Positions 34,823 through 45,156 of a stretch of DNA of 64,000 bases are shown piece by piece. Each line of letters starts with the position of its first letter. Positions within the stretch are counted from its first letter, which is position 1. The notes under the pieces were generated by a model. It was not told the origin of the DNA. It ran no database searches and worked only from the letters and a program-made list of their open reading frames with translations. The position numbers and the translations under genes were made by a program. This DNA comes from Climacium dendroides. Taxonomy: Eukaryota; Streptophyta; Bryopsida; Hypnales; Climaciaceae. The stretch lies in assembly GCA_950106755.1 (NCBI GenBank), contig CATNNA010000008.1, positions 124,001-188,000 of the forward strand. Direction: 5' to 3'.

Positions 34823-36307
34823 CATGAATTTCTTCCTATTTGTTGTACTCTCAGCGTTTTGCCTAACGTTGGACATTGTCGCTATTGGGGCGGCTTCCTT
34901 TGGATTGCGTGGCCTCCCCATCAGTTCCCACACTTTTCTCACTCCCAGAATGTTTGTTGACCACGAGGGCTTCTGCGCCACGAAGTGGTTGACCCTATTG
35001 TAGTACGCTGATATGTCGCGTAGTTTCTGGGTATCTGTGGACCAGACCACGTAGCAATCCCATTGACGAAAGTTCTTGACAATCTCTTCGTCAAGGTTTT
35101 GGTCTACCATCATTTTGCTGGCAGTCACACTGTGCTGCCCATTGATGATATAGAAGTTTTTTCTTTCAAGTGTTGGCCAGTCCTCCGGCTTTGGCTTCTC
35201 GAAGCAGTCCACTGGCATGACACACAATGTTTGTTTTGTGGACTAATCTGGCATTTCCCAGAGGTATGTCATCATGTCCTCCGCGAGCTTCATCTCATGG
35301 CTACGGATGTTTAAGTCTTCTGGGGCCTTGATGAGCTGCTCAATGGAAATCCTCTTCTTATCCTCCAGGCCAAAGATGTAGGCATCCGTGCAGTGCTTCC
35401 AATAGGCCTTGTATGCTTCCACGGACGCAATGTAATCATGCGACTTCTTGGCGTCATAAGGGACCGGGACCTCAGTTACCGCGAACACAAAACTCAACTC
35501 CCCTAGTAAAACTGCACTAGGGTCTTGTGTTGCTGTTGAGGTTGATGCGAATTTACTTAGCTTGGGAGCTGGTGGTGGAGTTGCGGACTGCTTGGACTTT
35601 CTTGTCCCCCGACTCTGTTGGGTTCCAGGTGTACCCATTGAACTCTATCCCTCCATATTACTTGGAAACTCCTCGGAGACAGTTTTGACAGTCATGTCTT
35701 TCTTCTTCAGCTCACGTTTCATCTTCAGAATTGTGAAGTCGTTCAAGAGTGTCTTCAGGCGAGAGTATAGGGCCTTCCCCGTTGCCAACTTCTTGTCCTT
35801 TGTCTTAAAGTAGTTGTGGTCAACTTTCTTCTCAAGGTCGGGTATCTCCATTCTGTACTCAGTCGGTTCCAGTGTTGAGAGGAAGTGCAATATGTTGAAG
35901 GCACATCTTGAGGAGTCCAAGCGAATAGTGAAGTGGTACTGCTCGCTTTCAGGCTGTCCTGTCACAGTTGTAACACAGCAAATTTTCAAGAATGGACCAC
36001 TGTCGTGGGCGACATCCTTTATCTTCTCATCGAATGATATGTTGAAGAAATGGTCCGTGTCTTTAAACTTTGCAACGAAGCAAATGAGGTTCTTGAATGG
36101 AATCATGTGGAGACTCCAACTCTCAACCTTCTCAGGATTTTTGAATTCCCAATAATCTCCGTCATTGTCAAAGTCGTCCCCTTCCTCTCCAGAGGATTCG
36201 TGTACACAACGTACGTAGAAGGCCTCCAACTTCTCGATTTGGTCATCCATTCTACATTCATTTTTTAAACGAGATGTTGTTACAACAAGAGTTGTTGCTC
36301 TATTGAT

Positions 36308-37410
36308 TCAGATCGACCCGACCTAAATGCCAGTACATGGAGCTTCTACATTTCATCTTCTATGTATTTGATCTACTTGGACTCGGTTCGTTTTGCTTCA
36401 TACGCTTCAGGTCGACTCGACCTGAAGTTCTAGTCGGAATATTCAAATATTTCTACTATTGTGATGACCTCAGTGTTATTGATTAATGTTATCGGATCGT
36501 CCTAGTACGTATTGTTCTCACTCTGGAACTGGCAATTTAGGTCGGTCCGACCTGAATTGCATGCGGTAGTGTTGTCATGTTTGTTGTTGGTAAATGGATG
36601 TTTATTAAAAATGTGTTTATTGATCAATTTGATAATTATATTAGGTGTCTAATATCCTCATATAAATATATATGTTGGTTAAGGAAAAACGTATTTGGTG
36701 TGCTAGATTGCAAAGGGTCTTCCTTGCAGTTTAGGTCGGACCAACCTGATCTGCATTTAATTTTCACGATCATGTTATTTCTTTTCTGGAATGTTAGTAA
36801 CAATGTCTGCTACTCAGTTGTTTCCCTTGTACTAACAATGCTAGAAGGTGTACATTTCAGGTCGGTCCGACCTGAAATGCATGTTCATCTTATGTCAAAA
36901 TTATCCATGAAATAGCACAGACAAAAGCAGAGATTCGGGAGAGGATATGATTTATGGGGCTATGCAATTCAGGTCGATGCGACCTGAATTGTAGTGTGGG
37001 TCATGTGATGTACATAACCGGTATATTAATGAATTTATTTATTGGTCAATTTATTTATAAATAGGTGTCTAATATCGTGATAGTAATTTATTTGTTGGTC
37101 TTACAACTTATTTGACACGTCAGATTCTATAGGGTCTTCTTTGCAGTTTAGGTCGGACCAACCTGATCTGTATTGAATTTTGATGACCTTGTTATTTGTC
37201 TTCTGAGATGTTAGTGCAATTGCCTGCCATTTAGTTGCCTTCTTTGTACAGAAAATGCTAGTAGGTGTACATTTCAGGTCGGACCGACCTGAAATGCAGG
37301 TTAATCTCATCTGAAAATTTTCCATGAACTTGCCCAGACTAAGGAATAGATTTTAGAAGGGGATGTGTTTGAAAGGGATATGCAATTCAGGTCGATGCGA
37401 CCTGAATTGC
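36308..37410. repeat. Array of AGGTCG-N-CGACCT palindromes upstream of the ParB/methylase-like gene
   Basis: Nine palindromes: about 36308-36329 (imperfect), 36405-36427 (11-bp perfect arms), 36532-36560, 36726-36754, 36853-36879 (13-bp perfect arms), 36965-36991 (12-bp arms), 37143-37171, 37270-37296 (13-bp arms) and 37382-37410 (13-bp arms). The last six form two groups of three with identical spacing, 417 bp apart, within a diverged tandem duplication (about 36577-36993 and 36994-37410). Core: TTCAGGTCGG-N-CCGACCTGAA. Confidence 0.9.
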
Positions 37411-39630
37411 AGTTTTGTTCAGGTGCCTTACATTCGTGATACGTTTAGGAATTTAGTGTGACAGGATGATACCCGGGTAGTATTGGGCTAATTCCGGGGA
37501 ATTTGTGTGGTTGTGGCTGGTCATTTCTTTTCGTGACATTCTGAATTCTAATTCGTAGACCTTAAGGAAACCCTAAACCTTAAGCAATGGACCCTAAAGA
37601 AACCCTGGACCCTAAGCACTGAACCCTAAACAAACCCTGGAACTGAAGCACTGGATCCTAAACAGTGAATGCCATTTTCTGAACCCTAAACCCTAAACAA
37701 AGTCCTGTGCATTATAACTCACCTCGGGAATTGAAAAATAAGGACCTTGAAATGCAATGCAGATGGATTAATCTCCAAAACCTACAAGATTATCCACATT
37801 TTCAACAAATTCAAGAGTTGAAAAAAGCCAAAAAAATCAAAAACAACATCTCAAACCAGCAGACCACCTAAACCTAAAACCAAAAAGTCATTGTGCAAAC
37901 CTACAACATCCCAAACAAGCATGTTTCCATCTAGCAACTCCCAAACCATGAATTCTAACAGAAATCAACAAACCTCAAGAGAACTAAAAAAGGAACGTAC
38001 GCACACGATACATCCCGCAAGTTCAACCCCACTAACACATTCATTGGACATTGCAGCTAGCTTTACAACAATCACAGAAATCACTATTCAAAGCAGAGAT
38101 GGTGCAAGAGAATTGAAATTAATACATAATTGAGTTTCTACAAGCAAGCGGTATGCAACTTCAGCCTCAACTTAGCTCCTACTTTCAGTGTAGCTGCTTA
38201 TTATGGACTCCACAATCTTGTAACTCCAGTGCTACAATTGTCAATCTAAAATGCAAAAAACAAACCAATTTTAAAAAACTTACATTGCAAACCAAATGCC
38301 AAGAAACAAACTGCAAACATATTCCAAGCAACCAGATTCCTTCCAACAATTAAAAAGACAGATCCAATCTGTTGGGAGCAAATACCTCCTAATACAATAT
38401 ACAACTCTTATCAAAAAGCAAATACCTCCAAACACAATACACAACTCTTATCCACAATAATTGAATTTCAACAAGATTCTTTGGGCACCCAACACAATGC
38501 GATTTCATCCTCAATTTTTTTGAATTGAAGACCATTTTTCCACAAAAACCTACATCACTGCAAGTACGGCAAGCTTCAAAACAAGGCACCCTTGCAATTC
38601 AACAAAACTTCAGTAGGTGAACAATTCCAATCACCGTTGATCAATCTTTGATGATCAAAATGAATGCTTCCCTCTAAACCTATGCTGAGTTACAATCCAC
38701 TTACAAAACGCACTTTAACCAAGCATCGAATCCAGAGCTAGCAAATATGATCAGCCTCACAATGCAAGTTTGATGCAGGGCAATGCCGAGTTATCTCGTA
38801 AGAATACACATCACGTAAGCCTAAGCATTTCGAAATTACTCAATGGGGAGATTGCGCTATCGATTCAGTTCCATTACTACAGTTTGCTGAAGCAAGGAAA
38901 TCTATCTTGTTCTAAGCCCCGATTTCAATTTGCGATGTCCGCTGTCGGGGTTTTAGGCTTCAGGGTTTTGCGTATAAAATCCTTCAGAATACGCAATTCA
39001 AATTTTTTCATGAAAGAGATTAGCGCCCTCACAAGCAAGGTCGAAAGCACATATCGAACAGAGTGTTTCACGGTACAGTTCCTCCCTCTAATCCGATTTA
39101 GCAGCCATTTTTTTATTTTTTTATTTTCTTAAACTTTTGTTTTTTATTTTCTGTTTTTCACCTACGAATTTGTCTACCCATGCAGAAGAGTTGCGCAAGC
39201 AAGTAGGTGTCTTTAGGCAATTCTTAGGACAGGACCATTCGAAAACACAAAACCATGCATGTGTGAACACTAAAGAGCGCAAGGAAGGAAAGGATACCTG
39301 CAATGCTACGACCACTGCTGCTGCGCCCTGTGCTCCGGTGCCCTCTGCTGCAAGATCGTACTCCCTCACTCTCCTCCAACCCACAATGTCTTTTTCAATC
39401 GCGTAGCTCTCTCAGCGAGCACTCCAGGTTCTACCTTCCGCTGTGAGCATGGAAAATCCTGCTCCCTCACTCTCCTCCAATGCCACAATCCGACACCTCT
39501 GCTCTATTGTGAAAACTGAAAAACAAAAAACACGAAAACAAAACAAAAACACACACTGTACAACACGAAAACACAGACAGAACAAAACATAGACACAACA
39601 AAACACAACGAAAGAACCCAAACCCTAACC
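37411..39630. other. AT-rich non-coding region with degenerate CCCTAAA tract
   Basis: Around 37565-37700 CCCTAAA and ACCCTGGA/ACCCTAAGC variants recur (GAACCCTAAACCCTAAAC near 37682), like a decayed plant telomere-type repeat. The rest is AT-rich with no supported gene. Confidence 0.5.
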
Positions 39631-39639
39631 AGCCCGAAC

Positions 39640-39880
39640 CCTACATCCCGCGACGAACCCGTCCAAATCCGCTCGAACCTATTTCCACCCACCCAAACCT
39701 GTTCCCGCCCGCCTGAACCTGTACTTGCCCGCCCAAACCTGTTCCCGCCTGCCCGAACCTGTACCCGCCCGCCCAAACCTGTACCCGCCCGCCCGAATCT
39801 ATACCCGCCCACACCCGGACCCGCCTCAAAAAACCGTACCCAGATTCGCCCAAATCGGTACCCGGACCCGCCTATGGAAC
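39640..39880. repeat. GC-rich minisatellite
   Basis: Repeats of CCCGCCCGCCCAAACCTGTA and close variants, about 24 bp each, eight or more copies. Open frames through it are repeat artefacts. Confidence 0.85.
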
Positions 39881-39984
39881 CCGGACTCGTACCGGCTTTA
39901 TACTTCTTTTGCATTACTACTAGAGTGCCCTGTGGCGTTGCCACAATGAAAACAAAAATAAAAGTAATTTTTAAATTTTCTTAA

Positions 39985-40367
39985 AAACCAAAAACAACTC
40001 AAAAATGCATAACCTTCTAACTGTAAGTTGGAATGCCATGAAACCAAGCTTGTGCACCCCTCCTCGCCAAAAACTCTCCGACGATACCAAAATTGTGACC
40101 AAAATAACTAAAAACTGCACAACTTTCTCACTATGAGACGGAATGCCACAAAACCAAGCCCGTGCACGCCTCTTTGTTAAGATCTTTCCGACGGTACCAA
40201 GATTGCAACCGAAATATAAGAAAAAATAATTTTCTAATTTTCTAGAACCAAAAATAACTCGAAAATGCACAACTTTCACACCGTAGGTCCGAACACCACG
40301 GAACCAAGCCGGTGCACCCCTCCTCGCCGAGGGCTTTCCGACAGTACCAAGCACGCGACCGGGGGAC
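39985..40367. repeat. Three degenerate tandem units of about 110-150 bp
   Basis: Each unit contains AACCAAGC(C/T)(T/G)GTGCAC, GC(C/A)TCTTTG or CCTCCTCGCC, and CTTTCCGAC(G/A)(G/A)TACCAA. It is followed at 40385-40432 by an AAACAAAC simple repeat. Confidence 0.7.
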
Positions 40368-40432
40368 GCACGGTCCGGGAGATCTCAACATGACAAACAA
40401 AACAAACAAACAAAACAAAACAAAACAAACCG

Positions 40433-41396
40433 CCTGTCTTAATAGAAGAGATGATTTTGTGCTTTTGTGACCTTTGAATCAATTTGATCACGAAGCTTTT
40501 GAGATTTAAAAGTTCTTCCTTGAAATTTTTTTTTTCGGGGGCCAAGTTATTAACAATTGAATCAAATTTCTAATGCATTTTAATGTATGTGTATTTTTTA
40601 CCATATTCACTATTTGATTCATGTATTTCATTCATCATTCATTAAATTTCTATTGATTATATCAGTATATGCTTATTTTTTAAATAAATTATATGAATAT
40701 TTTAGTAATTTTCATTTAAATATTTATTAAAATTCTTGCTCTGCATTCTATCCTACTACTAAGATCACTAGGCTTTCTGTAATATCACCTTTTTACACTG
40801 TGTGATATTATAAAGTTTCAACGGCTATTTGACCTATAATAGCACATAGTGTAAAAAGGTGATATAACAGAGGTAAAGTAATATTATGGAGGCTTCATAT
40901 TTCTTGGCTTCATACTTCATTTTACTTCCACAATTCTATGATTTTCATTTCTTACTACCAAATGATTTGAAGTTTTGTTAGATTAAAGCAATTTTGAATT
41001 CTACAATAAAGAATTTACAAAGTCGTTACAATCTGAAAAATTTGCATTTCAATTCTTCAATTTTGGTCACCACTGCTTCTAAGTGAAAAACTTTATCAAG
41101 TGGTGGTGTCCTTGCAAATGTTTTCATGTTTACAAAGCTTTCAAAAAAAAAATTATGATATAAAGATTTTCTTTAATTACTTTCTGTTGCACAATATATG
41201 TATTTCCAAAAAGTATTGTATGAGAATGTCAACACTTTCATTTAAAGATTATAAATACTTTATTAATCTACATTCTATTACATAAGAATTTGATGAAAGT
41301 AATATAGTTAACGCGTAGCAAAGCAAGCACCAACAGCTGGTCTAATACATAAAAATTTGAATGAAATTTTGAGGAAAATGCGTCTGGAAAGATTCA
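40433..41396. other. AT-rich spacer with a hairpin MITE
   Basis: At 40777-40870 an inverted repeat CTGTAATATCACCTTTTTAC ... GTAAAAAGGTGATATAACAG (about 22-bp arms, one or two mismatches, 94 bp overall) looks like a very small MITE. No gene is supported elsewhere in the interval. Confidence 0.6.
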
Positions 41397-43010
41397 TTGA
41401 AAAGACTATTTTAAAAGAACCATATTGCTTTCCTACACTTTGTCAATTGAAAATCTGAAATGGATTTTATAAAAAATCTTCTAAAAATCATCCTGTATTT
41501 AATAAAAAACAAACCAATAAATTATATCGTTTTGACGTGAAAGCATGTCCAAAAACATAACACACAAGTTGCAAATCTTCGAAATAATTAGGATTCATGG
41601 AAAAATGAAGTTTAACCCTTTAGTGTCTAAGAAGCCCAAATTGGGTCTCATGTTTTTTTTAGCAACTTTAGAGATTTTATATGGGGATTTTTATTTATTT
41701 AAATAATTATTTAATTAAACCAATGAATGCAATGTTCTTCACTCATGATAATTATATAATAAAATTTTCCATTTAGATTATGCTTTCTACAAAACATTCA
41801 ATCAAAGTCCACTACTTGAAATAGTGAATTCTTAGTACGTAAAGGGTTAAGAAAACCCAATTGCTTCCCCACACTTTTTCAAGTGAAATGGGTTTTAAAA
41901 AAAAAAGACTCTAAAAATCATGTTGTATTTAATAGAAACCAAACCAATAAATTATATCGCTTTGACGTGGAAGCATGTCCAAAAACATAACACACAAGTT
42001 GCAAATCTTCGAAAAAATTAGGATTCATGGAAAAATGAAGTTTAAGAGAACCCTATTGCTTCCCCACACATTTTCAATTGAAATGGGTTTTAAAAAAGAG
42101 ATTCTAAAAATCATGCTATATTTAATAGAAACCAAACCAATAAATTATATCGCTTTGACGTGGAAGCATGTCCAAAAACATAACACACAAGTTGCAAATC
42201 TTCGAAAAAATTAGGATTCATGGAAAAATAAAGTTTAAGAGAACCCTATTGCTTCCCCACACATTTTCAATTGAAATGGGTTTTAAAAAAGAGATTCTAA
42301 AAATCATGTTGTATTTAATAGAAACCAAACCAATAAATTATATTGTGTTGACGTGGAAGCCTATCCGAAAACACAACACACAAGTTGCAAATCTTCGAAA
42401 TAATTAGGATTCATGGAAAAATGAAGTTTAAGAGAACCCTATTGCTTCCCCACACATTTTCAATTGAAATGGGTTTTAAAAAAGAGATTCTAAAAATCAT
42501 GTTGTATTTAATAGAAACCAAACCAATAAATTATATTGTGTTGACGTGGAAGCCTATCCGAAAACACAACACACAAGTTGCAAATCTTCGAAATAATTAG
42601 GATTCATGGAAAAATGAAGTTTAAGAGAACCCTATTGCTTCCCCACACATTTTCAATTGAAATGGGTTTTAAAAAAGAGATTCTAAAAATCATGTTGTAT
42701 TTAATAGAAACCAAACCAATAAATTATATTGTGTTGACGTGGAAGCCTATCCGAAAACACAACACACAAGTTGCAAATCTTCGAAATAATTAGGATTCAT
42801 GGAAAAATGAAGTTTAAGAGAACCCTATTGCTTCCCCACACATTTTCAATTGAAATGGGTTTTAAAAAAGAGACTCTAAAAATCATGCTGTATTTAATAG
42901 AAACCAAACCAATAAATTATATCGCTTTGACGTGGAAGCATGTCCAAAAACATAACACACAAGTTGCAAATCCTCGAAATAATTAGGATTCATGGAAAAA
43001 TGAAGTTTAA
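41397..43010. repeat. 193-bp satellite array
   Basis: Units start near 41851 and at 42046, 42239, 42432, 42625 and 42818 at exact 193-bp steps after the first. A more diverged unit at 41397-41611 is separated from the rest by the 231-bp insertion. Units share CCCTATTGCTTCCCCACACA, AACCAAACCAATAAATTATA and CAAGTTGCAAATC. Repeated 71-codon open frames are by-products. The array abuts the truncated ORF family copy at 43011. Confidence 0.95.
41616..41846. mobile_element. piggyBac-like MITE with TTAA target duplication
   Basis: The 231-bp insertion begins CCCTTTAGTGTCTAAGAA and ends TTCTTAGTACGTAAAGGG (imperfect terminal inverted repeats, 7 bp perfect then about 7 more), flanked by TTAA on both sides (41612-41615, 41847-41850). 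Uninterrupted satellite units show a single TTAA at this exact point (AAGTTTAAGAGAACC), which proves the duplication. TTAA plus CCC...GGG ends are the piggyBac hallmark. No coding capacity. Confidence 0.8.
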
Positions 43011-44401
43011 GAGAACCACCCACTCTGGAATTTCCGGATGTTGTCCTGATCCAACCCTATAGCATCCTTTCGGAATTCCTTCATGGTCTCCTCCACCTCT
43101 CCAGCAAAGTCAGCTAGGATGCGAGCAATGCGGGTACCAAAAGGTTTCTGATCCTTGTACATTCCTTCATCAAAGAACTTGGCCTTTGCCATCACGTCAT
43201 CGGATGCCCCTACTACTGCTTTCATCCGGTCGATTGCCGCCTTGGTTTCCGCTTGAAGGGACATTGCAGCCTTCACCTGATCGCGACTAGCATCCAAGTC
43301 CTTCCGGAAGGCTTGGATCTCCCCTCGCAACCGAATCACCTACTCATCCGTCTCCCGCTAGTTGATGTTTTGTTTCAGCAACCTTTCTTCTAGTTCTTGA
43401 ACGTCGTCAGGGTTGCTGATGCAGTTCGCCACAACTTCCGGTAGCGCATTAGTTGGAGTACTTCCCACCAAGTCCGCCACTTCACGAAGCGTAGTGGTCT
43501 TTATCTCCCAATCCGCTCTCACTGCACTGAGAATCTGGATTAGGTCGTTATACGGACCTGTCAGGTCCGTCATCTGAGACACTGGAGTAGGTCTCTGCTT
43601 GACCACCTCCACTAGCTCCTGCTTCTTCGGGACGACCGGCTCCACTCTTTCCACCAGTTCCAGTCTTTTGTCCTTGCGAGGCATTGAAAGAGAGTTCCTC
43701 AAACTGGGCGTCCGCTCGGTTCTCCTTCGGTTGAGAGGGGCTTCCTCTTCCTCCTCTTCTTCTTCCTCTTCCCATGTCCTCTTCTTAGGGTTTTCACCCT
43801 CCGGTTCCGGACTATCCGGTTCTATCTCGGATTCTTCATCCGATCCACCGCACGTCCAGAGAGCCATCTGAGCTCTCCATTCCTTGTTCTCCTCCGAAGT
43901 CAGGAGACTCTGGTCCTTGTACAAGTGGAAAAGGTAGGGTCATACCGGAGTAACCCTACTCTTTCCCACATTTGAGACTAGGACATTCACCAGCGTGTGA
44001 ATGTAGCCTGTCCAATCCATCCTCTTCTCCCCGCTCAAGGTCCCAAACATAGCATTTCCGATCGTGGAGGTCACCCGGGTAGGTTTTTCCGGATGTAGGA
44101 TGGGTACTAAAAATTCGAGCAGCCACCGGTGTCGTGTGTTGACACAATCTTCGATAGCAAATCCGTCCTTGGGATTGGCCGCTCCCCTGAACTTTCCGCG
44201 CACGAAGTCTCCCTTCTGGCTAGCCTGCGTTGTACCACCTTCCTCAAAGTCGTAAACTCTCCTCCAAATCTTCCGCATCCACATCGGTGGAGCCGGTCGA
44301 AGGGAGTTATCAAATTGGTTAGGGGCTCCTTCTATGAGCTCCCTAACTATGGCTTCACTCCGGAAGCCCTAGGGTTTCCCAAAGAAACCTACGCATCCCA
44401 T
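43011..44401 (-). pseudogene. Unrecognised repeat-family ORF, copy 1 (3' end truncated by satellite)
   Basis: One continuous frame from the ATG at 44401 (MGCVGFFGKP) aligns along its length with copy 2 at 51201-52748. Shared blocks include QFDNSLR, NPKDGFAIEDCVN, FLVPILHPEKPTRVT and MFGTLSGEKRMDW, then a poly-Glu stretch and a long helical, coiled-coil-like C-terminus. In-frame stops: TAG near 44369 (Trp in copy 2), TGA at 43940-43942 (Cys in copy 2), TAG at 43358-43360 and another five codons later. It ends at the satellite junction. It may be a plant retrotransposon-associated protein (Transposase_32-like), but that is uncertain. It lies just 3' of gypsy integrase on the same strand. Confidence 0.6.
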
Positions 44402-45156
44402 GGCGGAGAAATCTTCCATTAACTCTGCTCTCTCCCGCTCGTTACTGGGCTCTAAAGGCACCACCTTTCTCACCCTTATTTCTATTTTGTGTGCGCTCGT
44501 CTAGCCCTGATTTCTACCGCGCTTTAATTGCGGCATCCGTCTCCTCTCCAAATCACTACCTCACTTCTCTCTTGGCTGCACGTCCCGTTACCTCACAACT
44601 CACTCCTCGGCCTCAACCGAGCTATCTCATGTGCCAATCTTCACGCAGATTCTTGCAGCGCTCACTCGTCCTCAATCAGTCGCTTGCAATCAACTCTTCT
44701 CCTTACTTAGCGCAAAGGAACCTCAATCATTCACGTAGAAGAGACAAATTTACAGAAGCCTATACACTCACAGACACCTTCACTCTTACAAAACCCAGAA
44801 ACTCACAACACACTCAGACAGCAATCACTGAGAGCGTAGCAGGTACGTGAGCACTTCCAGGTGCAAATGACAGCCCAAATCCTAAAGCAGTCTCTTTTGT
44901 ACCCTAGAAACCTAATCATTACTTTTTCCAATTTTCCGAGCGCAAATCCCGAATTCGTTTCTCCAGTCATGGAACTAGACCGGATTCGTTTTCGATATCT
45001 GTTCCGCTCCATATTCCGGTTCATTCAAGGCTTACTTCTATAGTCTTCCTAACTTTTAGTTTTTCCTTTCTTTCTATACCAATCCGGGTGTACTTTTTCG
45101 GATTCCGTGTTTCAAAACACGATAGAGGAGAAAAATCAAAGAGTTAGGTTGCGACA
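44402..45156. other. Leader/promoter region of ORF-family copy 1
   Basis: No gene seen. The 25 bases just upstream of the ATG resemble the leader of copy 2 (GAGTTAATGGAAGATTT versus GAGCTCAGGGAGGATTT), so the repeat family extends into non-coding DNA. Confidence 0.5.

Larger units (their letters stand above)
31978..36250 (-). pseudogene. ParB/DGQHR-like and DNA-methylase-like gene, three exons, many in-frame stops
   Basis: Exons 36250-34823, 34592-33240 and 32911-31978 are joined by GT-AG introns in matching phase, about 1,240 codons. Exon 1 has an unrecognised acidic N-terminus, then NFYIINGQHSVTASKMM and a following LRDISAYYNRVNHF, resembling ParB/DGQHR (D/N-GQH) domains. Exon 2 is helical and charged, then ILVWVLICFDLTEQTQALHF and LVRKFCAPGQSVMSFFGGSK, like the C-terminal SAM-binding motif of N4/N6 DNA methylases (DxFxGSG, here degenerate). 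Exon 3 continues NVFAVGDSEEF, then an acidic stretch and a nuclear-localisation-like RKKRKRARS. In-frame stops lie at 35645-35647, 35243-35245 and 33459-33461 (TAG), 32768-32770 and 32372-32374 (TGA), and 32246-32248 (TAG); the frame never shifts. Domain calls come from motif memory only. Confidence 0.5.

Noticed and set aside
36308..37410. Nuclear-receptor response elements (AGGTCA-type half sites)
   Set aside because: The half site is AGGTCG and plants lack nuclear hormone receptors; the resemblance is coincidental.
39504..39944. Gly/Arg-rich leftward protein
   Set aside because: It is the reverse translation of the CCCGCCCGCCCAAACCTG minisatellite.
41975..42986. Repeated 71-79 codon proteins
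   Set aside because: They recur at exactly the 193-bp satellite period and have no family resemblance; they are artefacts of the repeat.
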